This document shows positions 26,288 through 27,384 of a stretch of 27,384 nucleotides of DNA, piece after piece. Numbering within the stretch: position 1 is the stretch's first letter; the number at the start of each line of letters is the position of its first letter. This DNA is from JABDII01 sp041576235 (GTDB lineage: Bacteria; Gemmatimonadota; Gemmatimonadetes; Gemmatimonadales; GWC2-71-9). The DNA lies in the NCBI GenBank assembly GCA_041576235.1, contig JBFGLJ010000013.1, forward strand, positions 1-27,384, given 5' to 3'. The position numbers were made by a program, and so were the translations under genes. The notes under the pieces were generated by a model. That model had not been told where the DNA came from, searched no databases, and was given only the letters and a program-made list of their open reading frames with translations.

Positions 26288-27384
26288 CTATGGCCCCCGG
26301 TGAGCCGTTTCCACCAGGTTCCGCACCCCCTCGACCACCATGATCTCGACCTCCGCCACCGGCCGAGCCGCCCGGTCGAGCGCGGCGCGTTGCTGGGCCT
26401 CGACCCCCGGGGTGAGGGCCACCGTGCCGTCGAGCACCTGGAGCGCGACGAGACCGATGTCGCCCAGGCGCGCGAGCGACTGGGACAGCGGGCGAACCTC
26501 GCGGAGGAGCTGGGACCCACGGATGACGGGGTCGAGATCGCCCTGGTGGTCACGCCAGATAACAAGCTGGTCTCGGATCGCATCCCGGTGGACCGAACGC
26601 GTGGAGTCGGCCAGAAACGCGTCGACCCAGCCATTGAAGCGTCTCGCGGTCCGGCTCTCCGGGCGGGCGGCGTCGACTAAGCGCACCAGCGGCATCTGGG
26701 TGGTGTACGACTTGATTCGATGGCGGGTGTAGAGCTTGACCGGTTCGACGACGTCGGCCAGTACCTGGAGCGGTTGGATGTCCGCTCCGCCGGTCAGGCG
26801 CTCGAGCATCGCCGGGTAACTGGTTTGGTGGGTCAACCCCAACGCGGTCAGCCGGACACTCATCGCCTCGAGTCGGCGATACATGTCGTCCACGTCGGCG
26901 ACGTCGGCCGGTGACCAGAGTCGCTCCGCCACCGCCGCCCCCCGGGGCCAGATCCGCGAGTCGACGTTCTCGGGCGTCACGAACTCGGCCCACATGCAGG
27001 CCTCGCCGCCCAAGACCCGGGCACGTTCGCCTGCCGTGAGCGACGCCGCCTGTCCCGCCAGGGGGTCGACGCTGTAGTGATAGCGGGCAGGCTGGATCAG
27101 GTCCAGGTAGTACCCATGCGAGAGGATCCCCTCGTATCCTTGTCGGGCTGCCTCGGCCAGGGTCTCTTGGCCCCGCCACGATTGCACCACGATGTCGTTG
27201 GGGATGCCGGCCGCGAAGATCTCCCCCCACCCCACCATGCGTTTGCCGTGCGCCGTCAGGATCCGGTGGAGCCGCCGATTGAAATAGGCCTGAAGCTCGT
27301 GGTTGTCCTTGAGATTCTGCCGACGCATGAAGGCCTGGATGGCCGGGTTTCGGTTCCAATGTCGGCCGGTGCCTTCGTCACCGC
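26288..27384 (-). CDS. GH20 beta-N-acetylhexosaminidase, N-terminus cut by window edge
   Basis: C-terminal 364 residues of a glycoside hydrolase family 20 enzyme, which removes terminal GlcNAc/GalNAc from chitin-derived or cell-wall oligosaccharides using substrate-assisted catalysis. The first visible residues are GDEGTGRHW, the end of the family's (H)xGGDE motif; the catalytic Asp-Glu pair is encoded at 27374-27379. Further GH20 landmarks follow: NPAIQAFM, GKRMVGWGEI, VVQSWRG, GGEACMWAEF and PRGAAVAERLWS. The frame is open through the right edge, so about half the protein is missing. Residues after the barrel form a helical C-terminal extension. The stop is TAG at 26288-26290. It stands apart from its neighbours, with a 414-bp gap downstream. 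Confidence 0.93.
   Translation of the reverse strand, partial: GDEGTGRHWNRNPAIQAFMRRQNLKDNHELQAYFNRRLHRILTAHGKRMVGWGEIFAAGIPNDIVVQSWRGQETLAEAARQGYEGILSHGYYLDLIQPARYHYSVDPLAGQAASLTAGERARVLGGEACMWAEFVTPENVDSRIWPRGAAVAERLWSPADVADVDDMYRRLEAMSVRLTALGLTHQTSYPAMLERLTGGADIQPLQVLADVVEPVKLYTRHRIKSYTTQMPLVRLVDAARPESRTARRFNGWVDAFLADSTRSVHRDAIRDQLVIWRDHQGDLDPVIRGSQLLREVRPLSQSLARLGDIGLVALQVLDGTVALTPGVEAQQRAALDRAARPVAEVEIMVVEGVRNLVETAHRGP

Overview
The window is a GC-rich, densely packed stretch of bacterial chromosome with short gaps, many 4-bp start/stop overlaps and frequent GTG starts. The combination of secreted DUF4159 proteins, a DUF4175 protein, a caspase-fold secreted protein, M1-type lipoprotein peptidases and TlpA-propeller fusions suggests Gemmatimonadota or a related Gram-negative soil lineage (possibly Acidobacteriota). 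That assignment comes from remembered family distributions, not from a search. No tRNA, rRNA, CRISPR array, insertion sequence or phage gene was seen.

Region 1 (1-5307) is a catabolic cluster. A leftward operon encodes a creatininase-family amidohydrolase, an SDR dehydrogenase, a RidA-like protein, an enoyl-CoA hydratase/isomerase and an acyl-CoA dehydrogenase cut by the left edge. It is divergent from a benzoate-CoA-ligase-family enzyme. CoA activation of an aromatic acid followed by beta-oxidation-like steps is the natural reading. The set resembles the aerobic 2-aminobenzoyl-CoA (anthranilate) route, but the ring-attacking monooxygenase is not in the window.

Region 2 (5310-7355) is one leftward M1-family zinc aminopeptidase-like lipoprotein, convergent with the ligase. 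A 212-bp divergent intergenic region with GTAAC/GTTAC dyads follows.

Region 3 (7568-22717) is the most interesting part: nine rightward genes in about 15 kb, almost all overlapping or within 45 bp. In order they encode a DUF4159 protein, a membrane VWA protein with a glutamine-amidotransferase-like domain, a secreted caspase/C13-fold protein lacking the catalytic cysteine, a TPR lipoprotein with a gluzincin zinc-protease domain, a second DUF4159 protein, a MoxR AAA+ ATPase, a DUF58 protein, a BatA-like membrane VWA protein and a 1160-residue DUF4175 membrane/coiled-coil protein. The MoxR-DUF58-VWA-DUF4159-DUF4175 core is a recurring but functionally poorly defined bacterial set. The embedded pseudo-caspase and TPR-zinc protease look like lineage-specific additions. 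Together they suggest an ATP-driven chaperone acting on membrane-anchored, metal-binding VWA proteins and periplasmic partners.

Region 4 (22783-27384) holds a secreted DUF3179 protein. Convergent with it is a translationally coupled pair: a small secreted Cys/His protein and a beta-propeller/TlpA-thioredoxin fusion. A 414-bp intergenic region with a strong hairpin follows, then the C-terminal part of a GH20 beta-N-acetylhexosaminidase cut by the right edge just at its catalytic Asp-Glu pair.
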